A stretch of 64,000 bases of DNA. Source: Phialophora verrucosa. Lineage: Eukaryota; Ascomycota; Eurotiomycetes; Chaetothyriales; Herpotrichiellaceae. The stretch lies in contig MSED01000006.1 in assembly GCA_002099365.1 (NCBI GenBank), positions 1,488,001 to 1,552,000 of the forward strand. The letters run 5' to 3'. Of the stretch, positions 30,000 to 41,502 are shown piece by piece. A program made the position numbers and the translations under genes. How positions within the stretch are numbered: the stretch's first letter is position 1; each line of letters begins with the position of its first letter. A model generated the notes under the pieces. The model ran no database searches. It saw only the letters and a program-made list of their open reading frames with translations, and was not told where the DNA came from.

Positions 30000-31859
30000 C
30001 TAGTCAGCGAAAACCAGCTTCTTCCAGTCTTTGCTCCCCTCCCATGCCGCCGCGATCTTGTAGGTTGTCAGATCCTCGAAACGCTTGCCGACAATCTGGA
30101 GTCCAGCAGGCAACTTAACGTCCGGATTGTCTGTTGCGGGTACAAATCCCACAGGCAAAGAAAGCGCGGGATGCCCGGTGGAATTGAACTGTGCGGTGTT
30201 GCTAAGCACGCCGAGTGGATACGAGAGACTTGCCAGAGGTCCTCCGCTTGTGGCCGCAAATGGCAATGCCGGCATAGGTACCGTCGGCATGACCATGACA
30301 TCGACAGACCCCAGGACGGCGTCGTACAATTGCGTCGCTTTGTTCAGCAGGTTGGTGCATTTGGCGTGCAGGCCGGCGCCGTATTTGTCGTTCACATACA
30401 AGTACCTCATGTACAGATTTTGGGCACCCGGACCGAGAGCATCGAAGAACTTGCGAAAGAAACGCCTTCTGGTTCGGCCCCATGGCCGGAGCGGCTAGAA
30501 CACTACGGTCCGTCAGTTCAAATTGTTTGCGCCCCGTGGTGTCCCCAAGCAGTGCTTCGCGAGCGCCGCGGAGTGGTAGGGCACAACTCCATGCCAGGCA
30601 GATTTGCTCGTGAGTTGGGACCGAGACTTCAACGACCTCGGCGCCCAATGCTTTGAGATCGGAAATGGCCGAATGGCAGGCTTTGGAGACATTCGAGTTC
30701 ATTTGCGGTGCTGCGAAGCCTTCCTTCAGGACACCGATCTTAAATCCCTTTAGAAGCTGGTCTCGTGGCTTGGTGGCGCCGCTGGCGAGGAATGCGTCCA
30801 AAGCGCTCGAATACTTTAATGATCCAGGAGGCATGGAAAAGGGTTGCCGATCGTCCAGACCATCTGGACCGGCGATTGCTTCGAGCATGAGAGCGTTGTC
30901 TCGAACGGTCGACGTCATTGGACCGGTGTGATCAATAGTGGACTGGAGACCAAGGATACCTGTGTATGGAACTAGGCCCCAAGTCGGTTTGAGTCCAACA
31001 ATGCCACAAAATGCGGCCGGGATTCGGATGGAACTGGGTTCCACACCTTCGTTAACCACACGCACACCTGAAAGGAAAGGCTTTATCCTGTGTTGCTGCA
31101 GGAGGGCCGAGAAACACTTACCCTCCCTGATCGCCCCCTATAGCCATATCAACAGCCCCAATCGCGACCAACCTTCCAGATCCGCTACTGGAACCTCCAC
31201 AGGTATAGCCGTCTGCGTACGGGTTATGGACGGTCCCCGTGTACGAAGTATTGGACATCGGTTCCATGCATGCATTCTCACAAGCTACAAGTTCCTGATT
31301 AGCCGAGTGAATCCTATGGTTTCGAATGACTACTCCCTGAAACTTGGAAACGTACCAGCTTTGCCAGTGACTATGCCACCTGCATCCAGGACTCTGGTTA
31401 CGACCGCTGCATCGTATTGAGGGATCCATTCTCCATTGATAGGGGGAAGACCGTTGGTACATCTGACGCCGGCAACGGCAGTATTGTCCTTTACGGCCAC
31501 AGTGCGCTCGGCCAGCAAATCGCTCGTTGGTGCTGTGCTTTTGATCAAGCATCGTGTCGCCCAACCGCCTTTGTTGTTGTCCGCTGGGACCTCGATGTCT
31601 GATCGGAGATACTTATTTGGATCCGGTATTGGCAGGCCGTCATCCTCTGCCAAAACGGCCTGTGCGCTGTCTTCGAATCCTCCGAGAAGAACCTGCCAGT
31701 CTTCGATGACACTGTCGGGTATTGACAGACCAGCGGCTTTGGCAAGTGCTCGAACTTCGGCAGCATCGAGCTTCGTCCCACTGTTTTCGGCCGTCAATTA
31801 AGAATGTTGTGGGTTCTTTTTGCAAAGAAGACTCACTTTCCCAATGATGCGATCGCCAT
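30000..31859 (-). CDS. Amidase signature family hydrolase
   Basis: Hydrolyses a C-N amide bond with the Ser-cisSer-Lys triad. Exons on the minus strand: 31859-31837, 31780-31356, 31284-31122, 31033-30502 and 30449-30000, giving 530 aa. Landmarks: VAVKDNTAVAGVRCTNG (catalytic Lys), GYTCGGSSSGSGRLVAIG (amidase signature; cis-Ser), GGDQGGSIRIPAAFCGIVG (nucleophile Ser, rebuilt by the third intron), TGPMTSTVRD and MVMPTVPMPA. The first exon is only 23 nt (MAIASLG) and is chosen because a stop lies just before the next frame. The last intron (52 nt, GTTCTA..GCAAG) has a weak donor. The alternative is a single frameshift at about 30450-30500, which would make this a damaged gene. Substrate unknown; fungal relatives act on indoleacetamide, aliphatic or aryl amides. 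Confidence 0.85.
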
Positions 31860-32796
31860 GTTTGCAGTTGTCGAAGGAATGCTTAATAGCAGGTGCTAAC
31901 GATTGCCTTCACGTGAGATGGATCAAGAGGCCATATCACTCTTCATATTGCAGCCTTATCAGCTTCTTTATGTCGTGTCTGTCTGATATCCCGAAGCGGA
32001 AGGCAAGGAAAGCGTCAACAAGCAATGCCGAGTTCCGGATATGGAGTTATGCGAACCAGCGGCCCGGAGTTTCCATCATCTCTAGAACCCTTTAAACGGC
32101 CAATTCGAACCAATTGATCGGTTCGCCAAGGCTCAGAGACGTCCAATGCGATCAGTTTCCGAAACGAATAATGGATTCCGAGCGGAATGAGGCAATGATC
32201 AAGGGCGTTTGGGGCAGGTTGAAGGACGGGAGGAGAAGTCCAACTAGAACCTCGTGCCGAGAAAACTCGTGTCGACTCTCGCGAAACCAACGACCGACGA
32301 TGTCCGCGCCACACATATTGCAATACCTTTGCCTTGCACAGAAAGTCAAAACGTGCGTCCTTTTGCGACTACATGTGGTAGCTTCGACAATCACATACCG
32401 TAGCCTTGTCTATCTTTGCCTTTCGTGGAAGGTCGCCTGGACGCGGCAACGATTTCCAGGCATCCGCGGCTTTGTTTTGTACCATGGCCAGTACATTTCG
32501 CTAAAGTTCAGATAAGATATCGTACACTGTCTCCACCAGGCTCAATGAGATGCTGGTCGGTTTCTTCGACAGGACATGTGGCTGCCGGCTGCCAAAGACG
32601 ACAGATGAGACCCTGAGACTACTATCGGAAGATATGTATGTCCTTTCAGAGGTATATATGAAGCTAAGCTCTTCCTAAGCTCGGGAGCGCGTGATGCCTC
32701 AGCTTCTCCCAACTATTTTCCCTCATCTTCTCCTGCACAAGTATCAGCAGCTGTATCCTACCGTTGTCTCCTTATCGAATCACTTGAGGATACAAG
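31860..32796. other. Divergent promoter region (amidase / amino acid transporter)
   Basis: About 0.94 kb between divergent starts. No supported gene; the short frames have no family similarity. Confidence 0.5.
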
Positions 32797-34242
32797 ATGG
32801 ACGACAAAGTCGATGAAAAGAGGCCCGACATCGAATCCACCATCCCGGCTAGTCCTGTGGAGGGACAATCCAAGTCTTGGAGCGTTGACGAGGCTGAAGT
32901 CTTCGTGACTGGGCACGATGGCGTCAACTTTCGAACAGTGGGCTGGATCAGAGCGTCCATGTTCTTCTTGAAGATGACATTTGCTGCCGGTGTCCTCTCG
33001 ATCCCTGCTGCGCTCTACAATCTCGGTGCTGTGGCCGGATGCATTTTCATCGTCTTCTGGGGCGCACTCAACACCTATTGTGCAGTGCTGCAGGGGCAGT
33101 TCAAGCTCAGGTACCCATCTGTTCACACGATCGCGGACAGCGCGCATATCGCCGCTCTTCAGTTGGGCTTCACCAAGAAGAATGCTTTCGTGGTGAAGGA
33201 GATCACTGAGTTCGTCTATCTCTTCACCTGGATCCTCTGCGCCGGCGTGTCGACCCTTGGTTTCTCCATCGCACTCAACGCCGTCTCCAAGCACGGAACG
33301 TGCAGTGTGGCTTTCGGCTTCGTCGCCTATATCATCGTGGCCTCGGTCGCCAGCATCAGGAAGATTCACAATCTCGGCTGGATCACATGGGTCGGCTTCG
33401 TCTCCATTGTCACGGCAATCATGATCGTGGTGATTGCTGTCACGCTCCGCGATCGCCCGGCCGCTGCACCTCAGACAGGTGACTTCGAACTCGGCTTCGC
33501 GGCCCTTCCTCCTGTGGGGACATCTTTTGCCACGGCGTGGTCGGCTTCGCTGGCCATCTTTTCCTCTTCCGCAAACACTTCAGGCTTTGTTCCCGTCATA
33601 TCGGAGATGCGAAGACCGCAAGACTACTTCAAGAGTGTCTACGTTTGCATGGCTTGGATCACGGCGTCATATCTGGCACTCGCCACGACTGTCTATGCCT
33701 ACTGTGGTCGATGGGTGGCATCACCGGCATTGGGCTCGGCTGGTCCGACAATCAAGATCATTTCGTACGCCATTGCGATCCCGGGACTCATTGCCGGCAC
33801 GATGATTTGCGTCCACGTCGCTGGCAAGAGCGTTTTCGTCCGTATCTTGCGGAACAGTCATCATCTGACCCATAACACCAAGACTCATTGGGCGGTTTGG
33901 CTGTCTTGCACGTATGGAACGGGCTTGCTCGGTTGGATTCTATGCGAGGCCATTCCATTCTATGGCAGCCTGGTCTCGCTCATTGGAGCCTTGGGCTTTG
34001 GCTATCTGGGCGTCTGTATCCCTGCAGTGCTCTGGTGCGTCTTGCACAGAGATGCTCGCAAAGGTTCAGCCGTAATGGTCGGTCTCTTCTACGCACATGT
34101 TGCGTTATTCCTGCTTGGCATGCTGATCACGGTCGGGGGCACGTACGCCAACGTCGTGAGCATTATCGATCAATACAGGGCTGGCCAGGTCGGATCGGCG
34201 TTCAGTTGCCTCGATAACAGCAATACGGTCGCTGGAGGTTGA
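32797..34242 (+). CDS. Amino acid transporter, AAAP family (Aa_trans)
   Basis: 481 aa, single exon, start MDDKVDEKRPDIE. After a polar N-terminus of about 45 residues come about 11 membrane segments. Family features: NFRTVGWIRASMFFLKMTFA and AGVLSIPAALYNLGAVAG at helix 1, the GVSTLGFSIALN region, SLAIFSSSANTSGFVPVISE (helix 6) followed by MRRPQDYFKSVYVCM, and PFYGSLVSLIGALGFGYLGV. AAAP carriers move neutral or aromatic amino acids by proton symport, usually at the plasma membrane or vacuole. It is divergent from the amidase, so a shared nitrogen-scavenging role is possible but unproven. A Zn2Cys6 regulator follows on the same strand. Confidence 0.95.
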   Translation: MDDKVDEKRPDIESTIPASPVEGQSKSWSVDEAEVFVTGHDGVNFRTVGWIRASMFFLKMTFAAGVLSIPAALYNLGAVAGCIFIVFWGALNTYCAVLQGQFKLRYPSVHTIADSAHIAALQLGFTKKNAFVVKEITEFVYLFTWILCAGVSTLGFSIALNAVSKHGTCSVAFGFVAYIIVASVASIRKIHNLGWITWVGFVSIVTAIMIVVIAVTLRDRPAAAPQTGDFELGFAALPPVGTSFATAWSASLAIFSSSANTSGFVPVISEMRRPQDYFKSVYVCMAWITASYLALATTVYAYCGRWVASPALGSAGPTIKIISYAIAIPGLIAGTMICVHVAGKSVFVRILRNSHHLTHNTKTHWAVWLSCTYGTGLLGWILCEAIPFYGSLVSLIGALGFGYLGVCIPAVLWCVLHRDARKGSAVMVGLFYAHVALFLLGMLITVGGTYANVVSIIDQYRAGQVGSAFSCLDNSNTVAGG

Positions 34243-34886
34243 TTGACAACTCTGAAGCAGGCTGGATTTTGAGGAAGCGCAAACAGTCCTTGAACATGAA
34301 GGAGAACGTCTCTTTCACCATGCAGTCCGAGAGCTGAGTGTGCGGTCGACTTCTGGAATCTCTTTCAAGTGATTCCACATGGAGTGGGTAAGGGCGAGAT
34401 GGTTGGTCTACCGGGTGAAGCGTTTGATAGACATTCGATTCAAATTAGAGTAGAAAATAAAGAAAATAAGACTTTTTTGGATCACAAAGATGGCAATTCT
34501 TTGGTGCCCGGTTAGATCGGAATGAATCACGGAGGAATGTCCCGCAATGTCTGGATAGGATAATGGCCCAAGGCTGCAAGGCTATTATCAAGTTCCAAAA
34601 TCCGGTTCACCATCGACAACTATTAAGCAATAGTTGACTACCTTGTACCATAGGAGGACATATTGTGCAAAGATAAGGGCCGGAGATCCCACGCGGTCTA
34701 ACTATGAAAGCTCAACGCTCTAATCCGCTTTTCTATCTGCAGCAATAACGTGCCGCTGATAAGCAGAGTCGATTTGGGACCTAGACTGATCATAGATAAG
34801 CGGTTCTCGGACCATATGGGAACAAAGCCGATGATTCGAATATATCAAGTGCTCGATTTCTCGTCACGAGGCTCGAGACGAAGAAA
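34243..34886. other. Intergenic region
   Basis: 3' flank of the transporter and promoter of the Zn2Cys6 regulator. No gene or strong motif seen. Confidence 0.5.
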
Positions 34887-37122
34887 ATGAGGACGAAGAC
34901 GTCCGAGACAGTAATGCCTCACAGTGATGGGTCTCGAAGCGCTGTCAGACGACTTCGCGTAAATACAGGATGGTACGTCGGATTTGCTCTCTTCAATGAT
35001 GTCCCATTAACGGTCTGAAGTAAAGATCGTATTGATGCCTTGGTGCTGACACGGACTCATCATCCTACAGCCGGACGTGCAGGGCACGGCACGTCAAATG
35101 TGACGAACGCAAACCAATTTGTGGCAACTGTACCAAAAAGAACCGAGCGTGCTTATACGAAGTCAGTCCTCCAGGTCAAATCCGGCGTAGCTCTCAGAGG
35201 TACGATAGTCCAAATCGAGGCAATGTCAGAGTGTCCAATGTCGGTAAGTCATTCAGTTCGAATGCGGCGGTTCGATTCTTTGAGTCCCTGACGAGATAGA
35301 TCGGAGTACTGTCACCACCGCCTCGTTTGCCTTTGGACCTGTTCTAGCTCAATATGTCAGCGAGCAGTCTGCCTCACGCGGCTCGTTCCAAGTATCACGT
35401 AATTATTCCCCGAGAGACCTTAACCGGGATGAAACTGCACTTCAGGAAGATTGTCCCATCCATACGAGTCAGGATTCTGATCAGAATCTACTTTCCTCGG
35501 GGGCTTCTCCGAGCAAAAGCCCATCTCAAAGCCCATCCCAAGCTTCACCTTCTGGCAACTTCGAGTCCGTCCTTCTACATGCGCGTCTAGCGAGCAGACC
35601 TTGTTTGCCCTTTGAATCATGCTCGACGCGCGGTGGATTGGATCGCTTTGAACGGAACATTGTAGCCGATCGTCGTTCTCAGCCTTGTGCTACTGAGTCT
35701 CCTTCCCCGGTGGGGTCTGCAACTCCTAGTCCGCTCCATCTGACGGAATTGGAGGTGGTCATATTTCGAAATTTTGTGGAACGAGTTGCTCGATGGGTAT
35801 GTTGGCAAACCATCACTTCCCTTTCGGCTGCCAGGTCGCATCATGAGATTGCTCCACTGACTCTTGATCTCATAGATCGAAGCATTTTCCTCGGAAAAGC
35901 CGTGGTCCACTGTTGTCCCCGTCCTAGCACTTCGATGTCCAGCGGTGCTATTCTCGTGTCTTGCCATTTCAGCCAAGCAACTAGCTTTGATGAGAGAGGG
36001 AGGTGAACCGCGCCTGAGCCTAGATGTTGCCGTTCAATACTACCAAAAGGCTCTCGCCGCTTTCAGCACACTCTTGATGAAGCCCGATTCGGCACATAGC
36101 GATGAAATCCTGGCTTCCAGCATCATGCTCTCGAGGTATGGTCCACATCCCACCGAAAGCCTGGATCAGTGGTGTTGACCATCATTTGCGATATAGTTAT
36201 GAAATGTTTGACGTGGTCGGGCAGAACTTCGGCTCCCACCTCCGTGGTGTCGCCTCTCTTCTTCAACTCTGGCAGGTCACCGGAGAGTCACGGGGGATAA
36301 AAGGTGTCGTCTACTGGACATGGTATCGGTCAGACACATGGGCGGCGCTTCATGCTGGACGACGCATGTTCTTGGACGAACGCTACTGGGAACCACGTGT
36401 TGTCGAGTCCCTGGACCAGCTCTCTCCGGAGGAGATTGCGAATCGTGCCGTATTTCTGCTCGGACAGTGTATAAGCTTCTGCAACGATGACATTGGACCA
36501 GAGACTCCGGAAACAGTGGGAGGGTTGGCGGATACCCGCAAAAGAACGAGAACCAAACTCTGGGACGCTCTCGAACAGTGGAAGCGAATGCTTCCTGCCT
36601 CAATGACACATTACGTCGTAAGTCAACGGACCCAGGAAGATCAAGATGAGGAAGAGCAGTTGGATCCGTATTTGCGAGATGTGTCATCCATGTCGTTCTT
36701 GTCCCCCCACTGCGGTAAGTAAACACCAACCTTGAATCAAAGTCCTTGGGCCTTTTGGGCTTACAAAGGAAACAGCAGTTGGGATCCAGATGTACCACGC
36801 CTCTCAAATTCTATTAGCCCTTAGTTGGCCTCCGTTCCCATCTTACCAACAAGGGCGTGGGACCGCGAATCTCAAATCGCTTTCGGAGCGACGGCTTATC
36901 AATCGAGCGCGCGAACAAATCCTTCTCATTGCAAGTGCCGGTGTGACAGACGCATTCAGCTTCATCTCATCGCAATGTTTATACATTGCGGGATTTGTGA
37001 CCGAAGGCATGCACGAAAGGCGTCGCACTCTCGAGCTCATCGAGGAATGTCAGAAGCAGTCTGGTCGACAGACAATTTGTATTGCGGACGAGCTTCGAGC
37101 AGCATGGGCGAGTGAACGGTAG
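34887..37122 (+). CDS. Zn2Cys6 transcription factor
   Basis: Six exons: 34887-34972, 35071-35243, 35300-35796, 35876-36135, 36197-36714 and 36779-37122 (introns 98, 56, 79, 61 and 64 nt), 625 aa. The binuclear zinc cluster spans the first intron: C-RT-C-RARHVK-C-DERKPI-C-GN-C-TKKNRA-C, with Cx2Cx6Cx6Cx2Cx6C spacing and the first Cys codon split by the intron. A Ser-rich linker follows, then a helical fungal-TF middle region: LTELEVVIFRNFVERVARW, VVPVLALRCPAVLFSCLAIS, SSYEMFDVVGQNFGSHLRGV and WTWYRSDTWAAL. The last block is the typical 'W..R.D...A' segment of this TF class. The target is unknown; the nearest genes are the AAAP transporter and amidase. The RiPP cluster lies more than 10 kb away, so control of it is not implied. 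Confidence 0.93.
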
Positions 37123-38060
37123 CATGCAACTCCAATCTTCATTGCCGTTGTGAGAAATTTCGAGCAAGCTGAGGAAGGTTTCTGTCCACGGAGTGCGGAC
37201 AGGGCGCAACGGCGAGCTGGAGAGTGTCGAGGAGCAAGGAAGGCAGAGGCTGGCTGAGAGGAAAGAAGAAAACGAAGAAATTAGGATGCTAGGGTGCATC
37301 GAGGAAAGGAACCCCCCTGCAACCTGCGTTTGACCTGTAAATAATCGAGCGAGGGTAGGTTCGATGTATACCAACTACATAGCCGGCTGGGTCAGGATTT
37401 AGAATACGATTTCCTGTTCCAAAATGGATGAAAGCCGAGCTCGGCGCCCAACTCAGCGCCCACGATTTCTGGCAAAGATTAATCTCGCTTCCGCCCTTGC
37501 CACCTCAATCCTTCGGCCCAAAAGGTTACGAATTTGCCAACTGCGTCTTAATGGGTTCTGGTTGACTTGGAGTCGCCTCATTTCGGAACAGATGAAGACA
37601 TCAGTGCCAGATACTTTCCCAGGAACATCGTCTCAAGCCAACAGGGCCTGCGCGACAATGCGAGGCGCTCAACCACTCCTTTGCTCAGTCTTTGGCTATT
37701 CTTTGTCACCAAAACGAGGCGGCACGTTGTTCATTCGCGTATCGTCTTTGTCCTCGAGACCAACGAGTACCAAGCGCTATTGTTTCTTCTGTGATGCACA
37801 CAAAGCACAGGACCCATCGAGCGCACCGCAGACTTTGTGGTTTAAAGAACGGCTCAACGACTCGGCACACCTCAAGATAAGAATGCCCATTGTCCAGCTG
37901 ATTCTCCCTTTGCCATATTATATCTCCAACTCGCCAAAAAAAGAAAGAAAGAAACGCTCAGATAATTTGTGCTAAAACCACGATCCGACCGACTGACTTG
38001 ACTCCCACTTCTGATTATAGATCCGATATCCAGCAACGAACTCAAACTAGACCCGCCACC
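37123..38060. other. Intergenic region
   Basis: Contains an open frame of 183 codons (37424-37975) with no family similarity, no good start context and low-complexity ends; I do not call it a gene. Otherwise nothing seen. Confidence 0.45.
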
Positions 38061-38810
38061 ATGTGCTACACCTATGTCACTCGTCCGTACTGTCATCACT
38101 GCTGTCAATATGCCAAGGACGTCAAAGAAGAACAGGTGATGGAACAGATCTGCCCCGTACAGGCGCCTTGTAAGTACCGGTCGCGCCGTCCACTTCCCCG
38201 AAGTCCGCGGGTGGAAGTGGTGAGCACAGTCTGCGCAGACTGCAGCTGGAAAAGAGCGAGAGAAATCTTTGCCTCGTCGACTGCGGCCGATAGCTCAAAC
38301 CTCTCCATCACCACCGCCGCCTCTGTTCCAAATGGAAAATCCGACGCCAGAAACCTCCCCATCGTCGCGAATGGTTCTTATTACGTGCGCGTGCCCGGCG
38401 ATGAAACCGACCCCGCTACCCAGGCCATGGACGAGGATGCCGAGTTTGAAGAACAAGCCAACTCCTTCCTCGGAACCGGGCTGATGAATGAAATCAACGA
38501 CCGCAAGAAGCAGCCATCACATGGTCCTGCAACGACTCATTCTCCCACGCCCTCGCTCGCGTCACGCAGCGCGGCTACCTCGACGGCCTCCCACGCCCCA
38601 TGTCTCTGCTGCCGCCCGCCCCACACAAATACCGATACAGAGTCCCGGGTCGACCGCGTCAGATTCGTCCCCATGGGGACCGGCGTGCCAGGCGCACCAA
38701 CAATGCCCAAAGCCGACCGTATCAAAGCCGCGGCCGCGGCCGCCCGCATCGCTGCGTCGACACGCCATCCTCGAGTGGCAGACTTCACACCAAGATCAAA
38801 GGCCTCGTAA
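38061..38810 (+). CDS. Uncharacterised protein with Cys-rich N-terminus
   Basis: 249 aa from the ATG in a strong context (CCGCCACCATG). The start MCYTYVTRPYCHHCCQYAKD has an HxxHC-like Cys cluster, and further Cys follow in QICPVQAPC and VCADCSWKRAREIF. The rest is low complexity, rich in Ala, Ser and Pro, with an Ala-Arg run (RIKAAAAAARIAAS). The N-terminal style (MCY.....C..C) is shared with the gene at 8746, so both may belong to a loose fungal group of small zinc-binding-like proteins. No domain is recognised and no function is proposed. An upstream in-frame ATG at 37998 is less likely to be used. Confidence 0.75.
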   Translation: MCYTYVTRPYCHHCCQYAKDVKEEQVMEQICPVQAPCKYRSRRPLPRSPRVEVVSTVCADCSWKRAREIFASSTAADSSNLSITTAASVPNGKSDARNLPIVANGSYYVRVPGDETDPATQAMDEDAEFEEQANSFLGTGLMNEINDRKKQPSHGPATTHSPTPSLASRSAATSTASHAPCLCCRPPHTNTDTESRVDRVRFVPMGTGVPGAPTMPKADRIKAAAAAARIAASTRHPRVADFTPRSKAS

Positions 38811-39515
38811 CCACTACCCAGAACTGTCCCGGTGAGACCAGGCATTGGCCTGGTGAAGGTAAGTTTCCCGTCAGTCAAACATTGGCGCCGAGTCAAGGTA
38901 GGTATAAGATACAGTAAGTCACCCTCATTCGGTGCGTCGAACTTTAAGACCTGGGTGCCTCGTCCGACCAGAACCAAGGACACCGCTATAATGAGTATTG
39001 TATGTACTTGACTCCGTACGGAATAGATTATATCTTCACAAGCTACGTAAGTCAAGGAAGGGTCGGATCTGAACAGCTTCATGTATAACCTAAGTATCTA
39101 TTTAGTAATTGCCTCGATTGTAATCCTTCCGGGTCTCACCACTGTAGTCTGTCCCGATCGTCGAGAAAAATCAAGCTCGTTCCGCCGTGTACAACGTATC
39201 CCGTCCCACGTGGATTCTTGCCCTTGCTTTCTTTTAGAGGTCGCATTGCTTTTGGGTATTCTGCGCGCGCGAGTCTTGGTGCCCTTCGTTCTCCATATTG
39301 GATACGCCTGTACAGTATGTGACTTCCATACTAGAAACTACTCGAATTCAATGATCTAATTGGGACACGAGAAGAATTGACGTTGTCAAATTTAAGTTCT
39401 AAAGCTTGCGTGCCAATATATGGTACATGCAATAACTGTACAGGGTCATGCAATATGGGCGGAGACACATCCTCATCCACACCCAAATGGGAGGTAGAAG
39501 TTGAAGCACATACTT
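38811..39515. other. Intergenic region
   Basis: Separates two convergent genes. Nothing recognised beyond short non-similar frames. Confidence 0.5.
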
Positions 39516-40804
39516 TCACTTCGCATCGGCATCGGCACCATTCGAGTTATCAACGTCCAATGCCGCCATTTCCTCCAAGGCGCGCAATTTCCCCTGCACA
39601 AGGCTAATGTCATATGTCGCCTCACCCGATTCGGTCGCCTTGAGTTTCCTCTGCCTTTGTCCCTCTTTGCCTGCGTTGCCCAGCACCCCTGCTATTAGAG
39701 CAATAGACCGGAATGAGTCGTCGTTCGCGGGGATAGGATACGTCACCCACGTCGGGTTCGCATCCGTGTCGATGACACCGATGGTAGGGACGTTGAAAAC
39801 TCCGCATTCGTGCAGGCAGACCTGGTTTTCAATCGGGTTCAAGCAAATGACCAGGTCGGGTCGCATGACTTGGTGATTGCCTCTAGAGAGGAGATCATTG
39901 TACTTTGTCAATTCATTGTCGTGAACATCCACGACTTTGACAGCGGCATTGCCTAGAATTTGTTGTCCATTTGTCAAGGAGCCGGGCACCCATCGGTGGA
40001 AAATGTGGTATCCCTCAGCTAGTTTCGCCGAGTTGACAGTGATTTCTTCCATGCCGCTTCTTGTGCCGATGAACAGGATGATGCCGCCTCTTTCGGCGAC
40101 TGCTTGAACGACCTTTGCAGCCCGCTTGAGATACGCGTATGTGATGTCCAGAGATATGATGTGGATTTCGTCTCTGATGCCAAAAATGTATCCGCTATTG
40201 GAGGGATTCCATAACGAGGTGTGATGGCCGAGGTGTGTCTGATTTGCTAGTAACATGGGGAGGGTCAGGTCGTCAGCTGTAGGGGGGCGGCGAAGGATCG
40301 TAGACGGATCGTAGGTTTGCGAGAGGTGGGTGCCGCCCCGTGTTGCTTTTTGGATGGACCGGCGATGGCGGTTTAGGTCTTTAAGGCTGCGGAAGGGGAT
40401 GGGGTCGGGAGGGTTTGCAGGTGATGCTGTGGCTAATATTGACTTCGAGGCAGGCTGTCTAGCAGCTGCGTGGGCATTGACGTCGGCTCGAAGGGAGCTG
40501 ATTTCTTCCTGCTGCGAGTTGATCATATTCTCGAGGAGCCTGGTCGCCGGCGTCGAAGCGCGATCAACGGTGTCGAGGATACTCGACGCATCATCAGGGT
40601 GACCCGGTATCCGAGTCGTTCCTTTCGGGTCTCTTTCTGATGGTCGGAATATGGGATTGTCATCTGAAATGCTGGTCGCATAGGTTCGATTGATGCTCCG
40701 GGACGAGTGCGTCAACACTGTGCGCCCTAGACAAGGTCAGCTTGAGTCGCTCTTCTTCGTGCATCCAACTTGCCATGACGGGCACAGAATTGTCTGATTA
40801 TCAT
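39516..40804 (-). CDS. MRP4: Mitochondrial small-subunit ribosomal protein uS2m
   Basis: Component of the mitochondrial 37S subunit. Two exons on the minus strand: 40804-40774 and 40726-39516, 413 aa. The intron (47 nt) has a GC donor (GCAAGT) and TAG acceptor. No GT-AG alternative keeps the frame, and splicing gives an Arg-rich presequence (MIIRQFCARHG + RTVLTHSSR). The uS2 domain follows: PMLLANQTHLGHHTSLWNP, YIFGIRDEIHIISLDITY, ILFIGTRSGMEEITVNSA, HRWVPGSLTNGQQIL, RPDLVICLNP, VFNVPTIGVIDTDANPTWVT and YPIPANDDSFRSIALI. These are the standard uS2 blocks. An N-terminal extension of about 150 residues is normal for fungal mitoribosomal forms. It shares a 0.7-kb promoter region with the divergent RNase H gene. 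Confidence 0.95.
40727..40773 (-). other. GC-AG intron in MRP4
   Basis: Minus strand G|GCAAGTTGG ... TTGTCTAG|GG. GCAAGT is the usual hexamer of the rare GC-AG intron class. It is the only junction found that joins an ATG-started Arg-rich leader to the uS2m frame. Confidence 0.7.
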
Positions 40805-41502
40805 TGTTGCTTTCAGGTGCAGCAATCCAAAACTCGTGTCTAGAATATCTGTTCTCTCGATGGGAGCTGCGGTTGACAGGACAAATTCTCGGCAGACTCG
40901 CCAAATCGAGCAACGCTAGTGGTAGGGAGCACTAAGAAACGTTGACTAGGCACGCTAAGCACTCTAGAGACCTCTTCAATGTCCTCTTTCATTCCTACTT
41001 CCCCCATTATGCAGCTTGTCAAACGTCCGTCTATAGGTGTGACCGGGTGTTTCTAACTCAGGAGCTTCACATCCTTCACAGCCACGCGGATAGGCGCTTC
41101 ACATGTATGCTGACTGCGTGCGAGCAGTGACCGGAACGACTCAGGTTCAAACACGGAAGCCCCTTCCTGACCTGTAGATCCGGAATATCTACATTCCGCT
41201 GCACAATCCCGCAAACACGAAACAAATCCTCTTCATCTCATCACGCTTGATGGCTTGTTGCATTCCAATTCCTATGGCCAAATAGATGCAACGTGATAGA
41301 CGTTACTTACCGTTCTGTTTGGCATATGTTTGACCCGTTTGATCGCTCGCGGATGAACACGGTTGCCAAGATCCGGGCCGCGATGCGGGAGGGAGGTGAG
41401 TCAGATAAAGGACCAACGTCCTTCCCTTTTCTTGCTCATCATTCAGCTTCGACTGTCTGTGCCGAAGGGTAGAGGCACAGAACTGCAGCTTCAGCGCTCA
41501 GA
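40805..41502. other. Bidirectional promoter region (MRP4 / RNase H)
   Basis: About 0.7 kb between divergent starts. No gene seen. Confidence 0.5.

Noticed and set aside
34887..37122. Zn2Cys6 regulator as pathway-specific regulator of the RiPP cluster
   Set aside because: It lies more than 10 kb from the cluster with unrelated genes and a pseudogene in between; nothing in sequence links them.
37424..37975. 183-codon plus-strand frame
   Set aside because: No family similarity, basic and low-complexity tail, no supporting intron or promoter; judged as chance.
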